NCBI RefSeq assembly: GCF_035658495.1
Contig: NZ_CP141945.1
Coordinates: forward strand, 620,001 to 684,000
Length of the DNA stretch: 64,000 nt
Origin: Novosphingobium sp. RL4
GTDB taxonomy: Bacteria; Pseudomonadota; Alphaproteobacteria; Sphingomonadales; Sphingomonadaceae
Reading direction: 5' to 3'
The notes under the pieces are model-generated. The model had not been told where the DNA came from and did not search any database. It worked only from the letters and a program-made list of their open reading frames with translations. Both the position numbers and the translations under genes were made by a program. The stretch's first letter is position 1. Each line of letters begins with the position of its first letter. This document shows, piece after piece, positions 8,945 through 18,262 of the stretch.

Positions 8945-11272
8945 TCAGAACGAGAAGCGCAGCGTCGCGCCGTAAGTCGCCGGATCGCCGAAGAAGGCAA
9001 CGTAAGTGCCCGGCAGGACCGAGCCGTAGTTGAAGTAATTGGTGGCGTACTTCTTGTCCGTGACGTTGCGGCCCCAGACCGAAAGATCCCAGTTGTCGTC
9101 GATGCGCACGCCCGCACGCAGGTTCAGCAGCCCGTAACCGCCAGTGCGGGTGAGCGCGGAATCGTCAAGCGAACCGAAGTATCTAGAACGATAGGAGAAT
9201 TCGGCGCTGGCATAGCCGATGAGGCGGGAGGCGATTTCATGCTCGTAGGAGCCGTTGATACCGGCCGTCCACTTCGGAGCACCCGCAATCGGGCGGCCCG
9301 AGAGGTCGCAGGTCGCCTGTCCGGTCGTTTCGACAGGGCATGGGCCTTCGGTGTACTCGCGGTACTTGGCGTCATTGTAGGCGACGAAGCCATGGAGCGT
9401 GAATCCCCGTATCGGGCGCAACGTCGCTTCGGCTTCCACACCCTGCGTGCGGGCACTGCCGGCGTTCGTCAGAAGCTGCACGACCTGATCGTTCACCTCC
9501 ATCAGGACGTTGGCCTGATAATTGCGGATATCGGTGCGGAACACATCAAGGTTGACGGTTAGCGCATGGTTGAGGAAGTCGCCCTTGATGCCGGCTTCAT
9601 AACTGGTCGCCGTTTCCGGCTTCACTTTAAGCGCGTCGGCGCCAAGCCCTGAAGGCGGCAGCGTGGTGTTGAGACCGCCCGCCTTCTGCCCGCGCGAAAC
9701 CAGCGCATAGACCATCACTTCAGGGTTGAAGCGGTAGTCGGTGCTGAACAGGAACGAAGGCGCCGTGTTGGAAATGCGCGCATGGATCGGTCCTGCCGCC
9801 TGCGAGGCGAGCGCAGCGACAGGATCGCCGGTCGCGGTGCTGACCGGCACCGGGCGGGTCACGTCTTCCTGCTTGGTTTCGTAAGTGACACGCAGGCCGC
9901 CAGTCACGTTCCAGTTCGGCGTCACATGCCAGTTGACCTGACCGAAGCCGGCGATGCTGTTGGTTTCCGGCGCGGCATGCGTATCCCAGCGCGTGCCGTT
10001 GTAGGCCAGCAGGGTCGCCAGCGCCGCCGAGTAAGGAGCATAGGCCTTGATCGTCGCGGTGGGCATGCCCGCCAGCCACGCCGCCGCATCCTCGCCATAG
10101 GAGACGTACTGCGTCGTATCGACCTTCTGATAGAAGTAATAGATACCCGCCACCGCATCGACGTTGCCCATGCGCGGGAAGGCCAGACGGACTTCCTGCG
10201 TAAACTGGTCGTTCTTGATGTGATAACCGCCGTACATGACATCGGCGCTGCTGCCTTCGGTGTCCGAGGCGCTGTCGTATTGCCAATAGCGATAGGCGGT
10301 GAGCGACGTCAGCGTGAAGCCACTGCCGAAGTTCCAGTTGATTTCGGCGGAGCCCGCTCCCTGACGGGTGCCAGTGCTGTATGGGCCGGCGGCAGCGGTG
10401 GTAAGACCATCCGGATCAATCGCGAGCGTGGCGCCGGTGGCGTCCAGCTTGGTCTGGATAGCGGATGGGGTAAGACCCCAGCTCGGGATCACAGTGACCG
10501 CCCCCGAACTTTGCTGCTCGCGCGCATATTCACCGATCAGCCGGATGCTGAGATCGGCGGAAGGTTTGTAGAGAAGCTGCAAACGCGCACCGCGCCGCCC
10601 AAGATCGCTGACCTTGTCGCCGTTGGTGATGTTCTTGACGATACCGTTGCGCGTGGTGTCATAGCCGGTCAGGCGGAAAGCGAGATTGTCGCTGATCGGG
10701 CCGGTGACGGTGCCCTGGTACTGCTGGTAGTTGAAGCGCCCGTTCGTCACTGCCCCTCGGCCACCCCAATCGAACTGCGGCAGTTCGGTGGTGATGTTGA
10801 CAGCGCCTGCGGTCGTATTCTTGCCGAACAGCGTTCCCTGGGGACCGCGCAGCACTTCGACTTGCGCAATGTCGATCAAGTCGCTCGCCGCCATGCCCGG
10901 ACGGCCCAGGTAGATGCCGTCGATGAAGACACCCGCGCTGTTCTCCAGCCCGTCGCTGCCCGGATTGTTGCCGATGCCGCGGATCGAGATGCTGGTCTGG
11001 TGACCGTTGGTGACGACGACATTGGTGCTGGGGACGAGCTGGTTGAGGTCCTCCAACCGGATATGGTCATTGCGGCGCAGGTCCTCCGCGCCAATGGCGG
11101 TGATGGCGAGCGGAACGTCCCCGATCTTTTCCTTCACCTTGCGGGCGGTGACGACGATGGCGTCGCCGGACCCATCTTCCGCCGGGAGGGACTGTGCAGG
11201 AACCTCCCCGGCATGGGCATGCCCGGCGCTGAGCGCCAGAACGCTTGAGAACAAGGCGAATTTTCCGATCAC
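8945..11272 (-). CDS. TonB-dependent outer-membrane receptor
   Basis: This 775-residue protein starts with GTG, carries a signal peptide (FALFSSVLALSAGHAHA), a TonB-box-like DAIVVTARK near residue 38, a plug domain (RRNDHIRLEDLNQLVPSTNV, VEVLRGPQGTLFGKNTTAGA) and a beta-barrel ending in aromatic SF. It lacks an N-terminal STN signalling domain, so it should be controlled by a separate regulator. The divergent TetR gene with an operator in the shared promoter region is the obvious candidate. The receptor resembles those for complex organic ligands in sphingomonads rather than classical siderophore receptors; the ligand is not known. Confidence 0.9.
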   Translation of the reverse strand: MIGKFALFSSVLALSAGHAHAGEVPAQSLPAEDGSGDAIVVTARKVKEKIGDVPLAITAIGAEDLRRNDHIRLEDLNQLVPSTNVVVTNGHQTSISIRGIGNNPGSDGLENSAGVFIDGIYLGRPGMAASDLIDIAQVEVLRGPQGTLFGKNTTAGAVNITTELPQFDWGGRGAVTNGRFNYQQYQGTVTGPISDNLAFRLTGYDTTRNGIVKNITNGDKVSDLGRRGARLQLLYKPSADLSIRLIGEYAREQQSSGAVTVIPSWGLTPSAIQTKLDATGATLAIDPDGLTTAAAGPYSTGTRQGAGSAEINWNFGSGFTLTSLTAYRYWQYDSASDTEGSSADVMYGGYHIKNDQFTQEVRLAFPRMGNVDAVAGIYYFYQKVDTTQYVSYGEDAAAWLAGMPTATIKAYAPYSAALATLLAYNGTRWDTHAAPETNSIAGFGQVNWHVTPNWNVTGGLRVTYETKQEDVTRPVPVSTATGDPVAALASQAAGPIHARISNTAPSFLFSTDYRFNPEVMVYALVSRGQKAGGLNTTLPPSGLGADALKVKPETATSYEAGIKGDFLNHALTVNLDVFRTDIRNYQANVLMEVNDQVVQLLTNAGSARTQGVEAEATLRPIRGFTLHGFVAYNDAKYREYTEGPCPVETTGQATCDLSGRPIAGAPKWTAGINGSYEHEIASRLIGYASAEFSYRSRYFGSLDDSALTRTGGYGLLNLRAGVRIDDNWDLSVWGRNVTDKKYATNYFNYGSVLPGTYVAFFGDPATYGATLRFSF

Positions 11273-11303
11273 GACCCGAATCCCTTATTTACAATTCCGA
11301 AAT

Positions 11304-11323
11304 ACGATACGGACGTGTATCGT
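11304..11323. promoter_or_regulatory. TetR-type operator
   Basis: ACGATAC-GGACGT-GTATCGT is a perfect seven-base inverted repeat with a six-base spacer. It lies in the 98-base gap between the divergent receptor and TetR genes, 32 bases from the receptor start. Size, symmetry and place are as expected for the TetR binding site. Confidence 0.6.
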
Positions 11324-11370
11324 TATTATGTGACAGATTTGTGAGACTGAATTTGGTAGAAGGGCTGTCG

Positions 11371-11967
11371 ATGAAGGACGAAACGGAAGCGCCGACACGC
11401 GGTCGAGGAAGGCCACGCGATGAAGAAAAGGACGTGGCCATTGCCGAGTCTACCTGGCGGATTCTCGCCGAAAAAGGGTATGAAGGGCTGACCTTTGAAG
11501 GCGTGGCGGAACTGGCTGGTTGCAGCCGTTCCACGCTCTATCGGCGCTTTGCCCACAAGGCCGAACTGGTCGAGGCGATACTTGGTCAGACATCGCGCCG
11601 GATCGAACCGAAGATCGACGAAACGATGAGCCCGCGCGAAATCCTGCTGGCCCACGCCCGCGCGCTATGCGTTTACATGGCCGGTCCGCGCGGCCCAGCG
11701 ATGCTGATGATGTCGGTGAGTGCCGAACACCATGCCGACCTCTCCGCCGCCATCGCTCGCCACGGTACAAACGAGCAGGCATTCTACCTGCGCGAGCTGG
11801 AACGTGCCCGCCCCGGCACCAACGAACAGGTGCGCGACTTCGCTTTCAATACGCTGATCGGAAACATCATCTTCCATGTCGCGGTGCTGCGCACCACACT
11901 GACCGAACGGCAGATCGTCAGGCTGGTGGACGGCGCGTTGGCACTGCTGGAAATGGAACCGGGCTGA
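11371..11967 (+). CDS. TetR/AcrR family transcriptional regulator
   Basis: This 198-residue regulator has the family helix-turn-helix near residues 25-65 (ILAEKGYEGLTFEGVAELAG then CSRSTLYRRFAHKAELVEAI). The C-terminal helical domain is of the AefR-like type (YMAGPRGPAMLMMSVSAEHH). Upstream in-frame starts exist (11245, 11341), but ATG 11371 has GAAGGGC at the right distance and leaves room for the operator. It is divergent from the TonB receptor gene and most likely represses it until a ligand binds. Confidence 0.88.
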   Translation: MKDETEAPTRGRGRPRDEEKDVAIAESTWRILAEKGYEGLTFEGVAELAGCSRSTLYRRFAHKAELVEAILGQTSRRIEPKIDETMSPREILLAHARALCVYMAGPRGPAMLMMSVSAEHHADLSAAIARHGTNEQAFYLRELERARPGTNEQVRDFAFNTLIGNIIFHVAVLRTTLTERQIVRLVDGALALLEMEPG

Positions 11968-12156
11968 TCGATGCCCCCCCGCCGATAAACGCCGCGATGT
12001 TCCATCGAACATGGCATACAGCCTAGGACGACCTGCCATCCTGCCCAAGGAACCGTGTTCGAGACTTGCGAACCGCGTGACGGGAAACCCCACAGGCAGG
12101 GTCGTCGTGCAGTTCGCAGTTCCAGATCTTGATCCACCGGCATCGGACCCCACAGC

Positions 12157-13044
12157 TTATCCGCCGCGCAACCCCCGCAATAGCGTCTGGCGGGCATGCG
12201 CCACGCGCGGATTGCGTAGAGCCGTAGGCAGCCAGACCAGCGAGTAGGGATTGGTCAATGGCGTAGAAGTCGGCGCGATCTTCACCAGACGTCCTTCGGC
12301 AATATATTCACGGCACATATAGTCAGGCAGAACCGACCAGCCCACATTGGCCTGCAACATCTGACGTAGCACTCGCAAATCCGGGCTCGTCAAACCCGGC
12401 GATGTATCGACATGTCCCAGGCGCTGATGCCGCAGCCACGTGTCGATCAGTGGACGGTCCAGATTATAGGCCACCATGACCTCTCCCCTGAGCCCCGCTT
12501 CCAGCGATGATGCCGCCTTTATGCGGGCGGCAACCTGCGGTGCGGCTACGGCATGAACCGGCTCGTCACGGATGATTTCGCTGTGCAGACGAGCGTCGAC
12601 GATGGGATAGGCCGAAACCCCCAGATCGAAATGCCCCTCCAACAACATCTGCTGCACCAGATCACGATGCGCCGGTTGCAGCCGCACCCGCATCCCGGCC
12701 GCAATCAACGAGGGCAGATGCTGCACGATCTCTTCAGCGATAAAATCGGCATGACCGATGATGCGGATCACCCCGGCCAGATCGGACGAGCGTGCCCGCG
12801 CCTTGCCCATCGCCTCTTCCGCCCGGTCGAGCAGGTCGCCCAGGTCCTGCGCGAGTTCGTCAGCGGCCATGGTAGGCTCCACTCCGCGCGACCGGCGCTC
12901 GAACAGGGTGCGGCCGAATGCCACTTCCAATCCGGCGATGTGCTGCGAAACGTTGGATTGGGTGAGAGCCAGGCTGCGCGCCGCGCCGGAAATAGAGCGC
13001 AAACGGTAGACTTCGACAAAGGTGCGCAGGCGAACAAGGGACAT
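12157..13044 (-). CDS. LysR family transcriptional regulator
   Basis: The protein has 295 residues when started at ATG 13044 (MSLVRLRTFVEVYRLRSIS); the longer reading adds 21 atypical residues. The N-terminal winged helix-turn-helix includes ARSLALTQSNVSQHIAGLE, and a periplasmic-binding-protein-like effector domain covers residues 90-290. It is divergent from ohr, 116 bases away, and probably controls the ohr, aldehyde dehydrogenase and DJ-1 genes. OhrR regulators are usually MarR-type, so a LysR regulator suggests that the inducer may be an aldehyde or another electrophile rather than a peroxide. That is inference. Confidence 0.88.
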   Translation of the reverse strand: MSLVRLRTFVEVYRLRSISGAARSLALTQSNVSQHIAGLEVAFGRTLFERRSRGVEPTMAADELAQDLGDLLDRAEEAMGKARARSSDLAGVIRIIGHADFIAEEIVQHLPSLIAAGMRVRLQPAHRDLVQQMLLEGHFDLGVSAYPIVDARLHSEIIRDEPVHAVAAPQVAARIKAASSLEAGLRGEVMVAYNLDRPLIDTWLRHQRLGHVDTSPGLTSPDLRVLRQMLQANVGWSVLPDYMCREYIAEGRLVKIAPTSTPLTNPYSLVWLPTALRNPRVAHARQTLLRGLRGG

Positions 13045-13160
13045 GGGTAAAGTTCCATCAGATTTCTGATGGCTGCTTGCACTAGCCTTGTGAGTCAATG
13101 CCTGCAACTCCGTCTAGAAGGGCGGCAACGGAAACGACCCGGCGCTTCGAAGGAGCCCCC

Positions 13161-13583
13161 ATGCTGACCAAGACACTCTACACCACCGCCGCGACCTCCT
13201 CGGGGGGCCGGGATGGCCGCGCCCGCACTGCGGATGGCTCTCTGAATGTCTGGCTCGACATGCCGGTCGAACTGGGCGGGCGCGGCCATGGCAACAACCC
13301 CGAACAGCTCTTCGCTGCCGGCTACTCCGCCTGCTTCCTCTCCGCGATGAAGAGCATCGCCGGATCACTCGACATGAAGGTGCCCGCAGAAACCACGGTG
13401 ACCGCCACTGTCGGCATCGGCCCGCTGGCGACGCAGGGCTTTGGCCTGTCGATCGCGCTGACCGCAGACCTGCCTGGCGTGGAGCGCGCCGCCGCCCAGC
13501 GGCTCATCGAGGCTGCCCATGAGGTCTGCCCCTATTCCAACGCCGTGCGCGGCAACATCGACGTCGCCCTGACGCTGGCCTGA
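13161..13583 (+). CDS. ohr: Organic hydroperoxide resistance protein Ohr
   Basis: This 140-residue OsmC/Ohr protein reduces organic hydroperoxides to alcohols with a pair of reactive cysteines. They are visible as Cys58 in GYSACFLSAM and Cys123 in HEVCPYSNAVRGN, and the Ohr-type ending GNIDVALTLA is present. The start ATG at 13161 has AAGGAG eight bases upstream; the longer frame from 13098 is not needed. It is the first gene of a three-gene set with an aldehyde dehydrogenase and a DJ-1/PfpI protein, which points to detoxification of lipid peroxides and derived aldehydes in the cytosol. Confidence 0.92.
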   Translation: MLTKTLYTTAATSSGGRDGRARTADGSLNVWLDMPVELGGRGHGNNPEQLFAAGYSACFLSAMKSIAGSLDMKVPAETTVTATVGIGPLATQGFGLSIALTADLPGVERAAAQRLIEAAHEVCPYSNAVRGNIDVALTLA

Positions 13584-13600
13584 AATCTGCGAGACACACC

Positions 13601-15016
13601 ATGACCGACCATTTCAACGATCTGAGCAACATCCTGCGGGCCATGAAGAAGGCGCATCTCGCCGCCGGCCCCGCCAGCCCCACCCTGCGCCGCGACCGCC
13701 TGCAACGCGCCGCGCGCCTCATCACCGACCACCGCGCCGCTCTGGTCAGCGCCATCAGCGCCGATTTTGGCAACCGCGCCGCCTACCACACGCTGGCCGC
13801 CGATATCGCGACCACCGCGGCCGGGCTGCACCACAGCGCCGCCCATGTTGACCAGTGGATGGAACGCGAAAGCGCCCCGGTCACCGACCCTGCCGTGGCC
13901 GCATGGATCGAACCGCAACCGCTGGGGGTGGTGGGCATTGTCAGCCCATGGAACTTCCCGATCAATCTGGCCTTTGCTCCGCTGGCCGGCGTCTTCGCGG
14001 CGGGCAATACGGCTCTGATCAAGCCCTCCGAGTTCACGCCGCACACCTCGGACCTGATTGCGCGTCTGGTTGGCGATGCGTTCGACGCCGATGAGTTAGG
14101 CGTGGTGATCGGCGGACCTGATGTGGCGCAGGCCTTCACATCGCTGCCCTTCGACCATCTGGTGTTCACGGGCAGCACGTCGGTCGGTCGCCATGTGATG
14201 CGCGCCGCGGCGGAAAATCTGGTGCCGGTGACGCTGGAACTGGGTGGGAAATGCCCGGTGGTGGTGGACGATGGTTTCGACATCGCTACGGCGGCAGAGC
14301 GCACCCTGACGGTCAAAACCTTCAATGCCGGGCAGATCTGCCTCTCGCCTGATTATGTGATGATGCCACAGGATGCCGTGGAGGGGTTCGTGGCATCGGC
14401 CAAGGCTTTCATGACGCGCGCCTTCCCGGCCATTCAGGCCAATGACGAGTACACCTCGATCATCGCTCAGCGTCATTTCGACCGGCTCCTCGACCTTATC
14501 GCCGATGCGCAAGCCAAGGGCGCGACCATCGTGCCGCTCAACGCCGTCGGAGAGCCCGTGCATGACGCCGCCACGCGCAAGATAGCCCCCGTGCTGATCC
14601 TGAACGCGACCGAAGACATGCGCGTGATGCAGGAGGAGATCTTCGGTCCGCTGCTGCCGGTCGTCGCCGTGGACGTGGACCAGGCCATCGCCCGCATCAA
14701 CGCCCATGACCGACCGCTGGCCGCCTACCTGTTCAGCGACCGCGAGCCCGTGCAGGAACGCTTCGCCGCCTCGGTCACCTCTGGCGCCCTGGTCATCAAC
14801 GACATCATGTCGCATGCCTCCATCGAAAGCCTGCCTTTTGGCGGCGTGGGAGCCTCAGGCATCGGCGCTTACCACGGGGTGCATGGCTTCCGCCGGTTCA
14901 GCCATTTCCGCCCCACCGTGCGGCAGTCTGTCGAAGGGCTGAGCGGACTGCGGTTGCGCGCTCCTTACGCCGACAAAAAGGCTGCGCTGGAAACTATACT
15001 GAGCCCGAAGAACTGA
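13601..15016 (+). CDS. Aldehyde dehydrogenase, coniferyl-aldehyde type
   Basis: The protein has 471 residues and the class 3/coniferyl-aldehyde dehydrogenase layout. The oxyanion segment VGIVSPWNFPINL is near residue 110, the general-base Glu lies in TLELGGKCPVVV near 213, and the nucleophile is Cys247 in FNAGQICLSPDYV. It oxidises aldehydes to carboxylic acids with NAD(P). It begins 17 bases after ohr and is probably cotranscribed. Coniferyl-type members act on aromatic or long-chain aldehydes. Together with Ohr it could clear aldehydes made from peroxidised lipids or from lignin-related aromatics. Confidence 0.9.
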   Translation: MTDHFNDLSNILRAMKKAHLAAGPASPTLRRDRLQRAARLITDHRAALVSAISADFGNRAAYHTLAADIATTAAGLHHSAAHVDQWMERESAPVTDPAVAAWIEPQPLGVVGIVSPWNFPINLAFAPLAGVFAAGNTALIKPSEFTPHTSDLIARLVGDAFDADELGVVIGGPDVAQAFTSLPFDHLVFTGSTSVGRHVMRAAAENLVPVTLELGGKCPVVVDDGFDIATAAERTLTVKTFNAGQICLSPDYVMMPQDAVEGFVASAKAFMTRAFPAIQANDEYTSIIAQRHFDRLLDLIADAQAKGATIVPLNAVGEPVHDAATRKIAPVLILNATEDMRVMQEEIFGPLLPVVAVDVDQAIARINAHDRPLAAYLFSDREPVQERFAASVTSGALVINDIMSHASIESLPFGGVGASGIGAYHGVHGFRRFSHFRPTVRQSVEGLSGLRLRAPYADKKAALETILSPKN

Positions 15017-15086
15017 AACACATCCCATTCATTCCTTCCGCATCCGGTGCGATGAAGCGCCGGGCGGACAAGAGAGGTGAACACAC

Positions 15087-15764
15087 ATGAAAATCCTTAT
15101 GGTCCTGACCAGCCATGACGCGCTGGGCGATACGGGCAAGAAGACCGGCTTCTGGCTGGAGGAATTCGCTGCCCCCTATTACACCTTCCTCGACGCCGGG
15201 GCCGATATCACCGTCGCCTCGCCCGCCGGCGGCCAGCCCCCGCTCGATCCCAAGAGCGATCTGCCCGATTTCCAGACGCCGTTGACCGCGCGCTTCAAGG
15301 CCGACCCGGCAGCGCAGGCGGTTCTGGCGTCCACCGTGAAGCTGGAAACGGTGAAGGAAGAGGATTTCGACACGGTGTTCTACCCCGGCGGCCATGGGCC
15401 CCTGTGGGATCTGGCCGAGAGCGAACTCTCGATCGCCCTGATCCAGAGCTTCGCCAAGGCCGGCAAGCCACTCGGTCTGGTGTGTCATGCGCCGGGCGTC
15501 TTGAAGAATGTTAAGGCCGTCAACGGCGAACCCTTCGTGAAGAGCCGCACCGTTACAGGCTTCACCAATGGCGAGGAAGAAGCCGTGGAACTGACCGATG
15601 TGGTGCCCTTTCTCATCGAGGACACCTTCATCGCGCAGGGCGCCGATTACCGCAAAGGCCCTGACTGGGCGCCCTTCGTGGTGCAGGACGGCACGCTGGT
15701 CACCGGCCAGAACCCGGCCAGCAGCGAGGATGTGGCCAAGGCCCTGATCGCCATGGTCGCCTGA
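15087..15764 (+). CDS. DJ-1/PfpI family protein
   Basis: This 225-residue protein belongs to the type 1 glutamine amidotransferase/DJ-1 superfamily. The nucleophile elbow GLVCHAPGVLK places Cys133 at the usual position, and FDTVFYPGGHGPLWDL supplies the preceding acidic and GGHG segment. Related proteins (Hsp31-like) act as glutathione-independent glyoxalases or deglycases, fitting the aldehyde-stress setting. It begins 70 bases after the aldehyde dehydrogenase, with AGAGAGGTG upstream of its ATG, and is followed by a strong terminator that closes the cluster. Confidence 0.87.
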   Translation: MKILMVLTSHDALGDTGKKTGFWLEEFAAPYYTFLDAGADITVASPAGGQPPLDPKSDLPDFQTPLTARFKADPAAQAVLASTVKLETVKEEDFDTVFYPGGHGPLWDLAESELSIALIQSFAKAGKPLGLVCHAPGVLKNVKAVNGEPFVKSRTVTGFTNGEEEAVELTDVVPFLIEDTFIAQGADYRKGPDWAPFVVQDGTLVTGQNPASSEDVAKALIAMVA

Positions 15765-15770
15765 CCCGCG

Positions 15771-15805
15771 CCTGACGCCGCCCACGCAAGTGGCGGCGTC
15801 AGGCC
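15771..15805 (+). terminator. Strong hairpin terminating the ohr cluster
   Basis: GCCTGACGCCGCC (15771-15783) pairs perfectly with GGCGGCGTCAGGC (15793-15805), starting seven bases after the DJ-1 stop codon. No T-tract follows, as is common in high-GC alphaproteobacteria. The next gene is convergent, so it may work in both directions. Confidence 0.65.
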
Positions 15806-15872
15806 CATCTCTCTATGCGATAGAATTCTTCGGCCACAGCAATGTCTCGTGACTGGAGATTCTAGCTGGCGA

Positions 15873-16733
15873 TCAGGAAAAACGCTTCGCGCCGGCGACG
15901 CAGAGGATGACGATGACGGTCGACGCGATCATCGTCCATGCAACCGGCTCTCCGAGAACAACACCCGCAAGGAGCAGCCCGAAGAAGGGCTGTAGGAGTT
16001 GAAGCTGGCCAACGCCGGCAATGCCGCCGATGGCAAGACCGCGATACCAGAACACGAAACCCAGCATCATCGAGAAGACCGAGACATAAGCGAAGCCGGA
16101 CCAGGCACGCCAGCCAATGTCGCCCAAGCTAATTGGCATGGTAGCGAAAGCTATGATGGCCATGACCGGCAACGAGAGGAGCAAAGCCCAGCTTATGACC
16201 TGCCATCCCCCAAGGCGCCGTGAAAGTGACGCACCTTCGGCATAGCCCAGCCCGCATAGCACGATCGATGCTAACATCAGCAGGTCTCCGGTCAGCGAAC
16301 CGCCTGCGCTGTAGTACAGGGCGAAACCGGCCACCGAAGCAGCTCCGATCGTCGAGAAAAACCAGAAGGCGGGTTTCGGGCGTTCGCCACCGCGCAGTAC
16401 GCCGAAGATGGCCGTGGACAGTGGAAGCAGCCCCACGAAAACCACCGAATGCGCAGCCGTGATGTGCTGGAGGGCAAGACCGGTCAGAAGCGGAAAGCCG
16501 AGGACCACGCCGATCGAGACGATGGCGAGGGGCAGCAGGTCGGAGCGCGCAGGCCGCTCCTGCCGGAGTGCCATGAGGAAGACAGCGCCGAGCAGCGCCG
16601 CGATGACGGCACGTCCCGATGTCACGAACAGGGGCGTGAAATCCGCGACGGCGAGACGCGTCGCCGGCAGAGACCCGCTGAAGATGATGACGCCCAGGAT
16701 GCCGCTGCCCCAACCGGCTGTAGTCCGTTCCAT
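15873..16733 (-). CDS. EamA/DMT family transporter
   Basis: The protein has 286 residues when started at ATG 16733 (MERTTAGWGSGILGVIIFSG), with AGGA upstream; the ORF extends further but without family similarity. About ten hydrophobic helices in two EamA repeats are visible, the second ending GVVLGEPVAWTMIASTVIVI. The family exports amino acids, nucleosides or other small metabolites through the inner membrane. It is divergent from a MocR/GntR-type regulator gene, a common pairing, so the exporter is probably its target. Confidence 0.85.
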   Translation of the reverse strand: MERTTAGWGSGILGVIIFSGSLPATRLAVADFTPLFVTSGRAVIAALLGAVFLMALRQERPARSDLLPLAIVSIGVVLGFPLLTGLALQHITAAHSVVFVGLLPLSTAIFGVLRGGERPKPAFWFFSTIGAASVAGFALYYSAGGSLTGDLLMLASIVLCGLGYAEGASLSRRLGGWQVISWALLLSLPVMAIIAFATMPISLGDIGWRAWSGFAYVSVFSMMLGFVFWYRGLAIGGIAGVGQLQLLQPFFGLLLAGVVLGEPVAWTMIASTVIVILCVAGAKRFS

Positions 16734-16792
16734 GATTCCTCGCTTTCGCGATCGGACTATCCGGAAAGGTCTGGCCAAGGCAGGGACAATTC

Positions 16793-16816
16793 CATACAAA
16801 ACTCGGTAACTGTATG
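16793..16816. promoter_or_regulatory. Possible MocR operator
   Basis: CATACA (16793-16798) and TGTATG (16811-16816) form a short inverted repeat in the divergent gap between the exporter and the MocR gene, and a related GTACA follows 15 bases later. The symmetry is short, so this is only a candidate. Confidence 0.3.
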
Positions 16817-16851
16817 TCCAAAAACTACCGTACAATCAAAAGGGCATGATA

Positions 16852-18262
16852 ATGGTCCGGCTGCGTCGCGGAACCCGAACCGAAGCACTCATGGATGCAA
16901 TCCGTGCGAAGATCGCAAGCCGCGCGATCGGCCCCGGGGATCGGCTGCCCTCTGTCCGCGGGTTTGCCGAGACGATGTCCGCGTCTCCATCCACCGTGGT
17001 CGAGGCCTATGACCGATTGGCGGCCGAGGGGGTTATCACCGCGCGTCGAGGCTCAGGCTTTTACGTGACGGGAGGCAGTATCCCACCGATGTCGGTCAGC
17101 GAGATGGGGCCACGCCGCGACCGGGCCGTTTGACCCATTCTGGATTTCCCGCCAATCGCTCGACGCCGATACTTCCATGGTCAAGCCGGGCTGCGGATGG
17201 CTTCCAACGGACTGGATGCCCAATGCAGCACTCCGCAAGGCGTTGCGATCGCTGGCACGCGGCGAGGATGCGCTGCTGACCGAATATGGCAGCGCGCGTG
17301 GTTCCCCGGCGCTGCGCCGTCTGCTTCTCGGTCGTTTCGCCGAAGAGGGAATAGAAGCGAGCGCTGACCAGGTTCTGCTGACCGGATCCGGCACGCAGGC
17401 CATTGATCTGATCTGCCGCTATCTGCTGCATCCCGGCGACACAGTGCTGGTCGACGACCCCGGCTATTTCAATTTCCAGGCGCTGCTCCGCGCTCACCGT
17501 GTGAAGCTGGTCGGCATTCCATACACGCCCACCGGTCCCGACATAGCGGCATTCGAGGCGGCGCTGATTGCACATACGCCAAGGCTCTATATTACCAACT
17601 CCGCGCTCCACAATCCAACCGGGGCCAGTATTTCCCACCAGTCGGCGCACCGACTGCTGAGCGCTGCCGAAGCCCATAACCTCACGATCGTGGAAGACGA
17701 TATCTTCGCCGATTTCGAACCATCGCCGTCGCCGCGTCTTGCCGTTCTGGACGGGCTCGACCGGGTCATCCGCATAGGAAGCTTCTCCAAGACACTCTCC
17801 GCATCCGTGCGCTGCGGCTATATCGCTGCGCGTCGCGACTGGATCGAGGGGTTGATTGATCTTCAGGTTGCGACGAGCTTCGGCGGGCCCAGTCCGGTGG
17901 CAACAGAGTTGATCGCCGATGTGCTGGCGGGTGGAAGCTACCGAAAGCATATGGCCGAACTCCGACAGCGATTGGCACAGGCGCGGGACCGCACCGCCGC
18001 ACGTTTGGCGAAGCTGGGAATCGTGCCATGGCTCATGCCGCGAGGTGGCTTCTATCTATGGTGCCGGCTGCCTGGAGACCTTGATTCTGCGGATATCGCC
18101 CGGCACTGTCTGGAGGCTGGCATAGTGCTGGCCCCGGGCAACGTATTCAGCGTATCGCAGTCTGCGGCGCCGTTCATGCGTTTCAACGTGGCGCAGTCTG
18201 ACGACCAACGGGTAGAGGACGCCCTCATTCAGGCATTGGATCAATCCGGCCGACAAGGGTGA
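16852..18262 (+). pseudogene. MocR (GntR-aminotransferase) regulator, frameshifted
   Basis: Two reading frames together make one normal MocR regulator. The first (16852-17133) is a GntR winged helix with PGDRLPSVRGFAE and SPSTVVEAYDRLAAEGVI, ending at TGA 17131-17133. The second resumes with VDPFWISRQSLDAD and continues as a type I aminotransferase-like domain to 18262, with the PLP lysine in GSFSKTLSASVRCGY (codon 17789-17791). Joining them needs one base fewer in GTTTGAC at 17128-17134. MocR proteins bind PLP as effector and regulate a divergent gene, here the DMT exporter. Either it is a fresh pseudogene, a sequencing error or a recoded gene; the ORFs on both sides look otherwise intact. 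Confidence 0.8.

Noticed and set aside
9782..11248. A 488-codon plus-strand frame opposite the TonB receptor
   Set aside because: The minus strand encodes an unmistakable receptor with plug and barrel; the antisense frame has no recognisable features.
17128..17134. Programmed +1 frameshift in the MocR gene as the preferred reading
   Set aside because: The slippery codon is GTT rather than CTT and no stimulatory Shine-Dalgarno-like sequence stands just upstream, so an indel is simpler.
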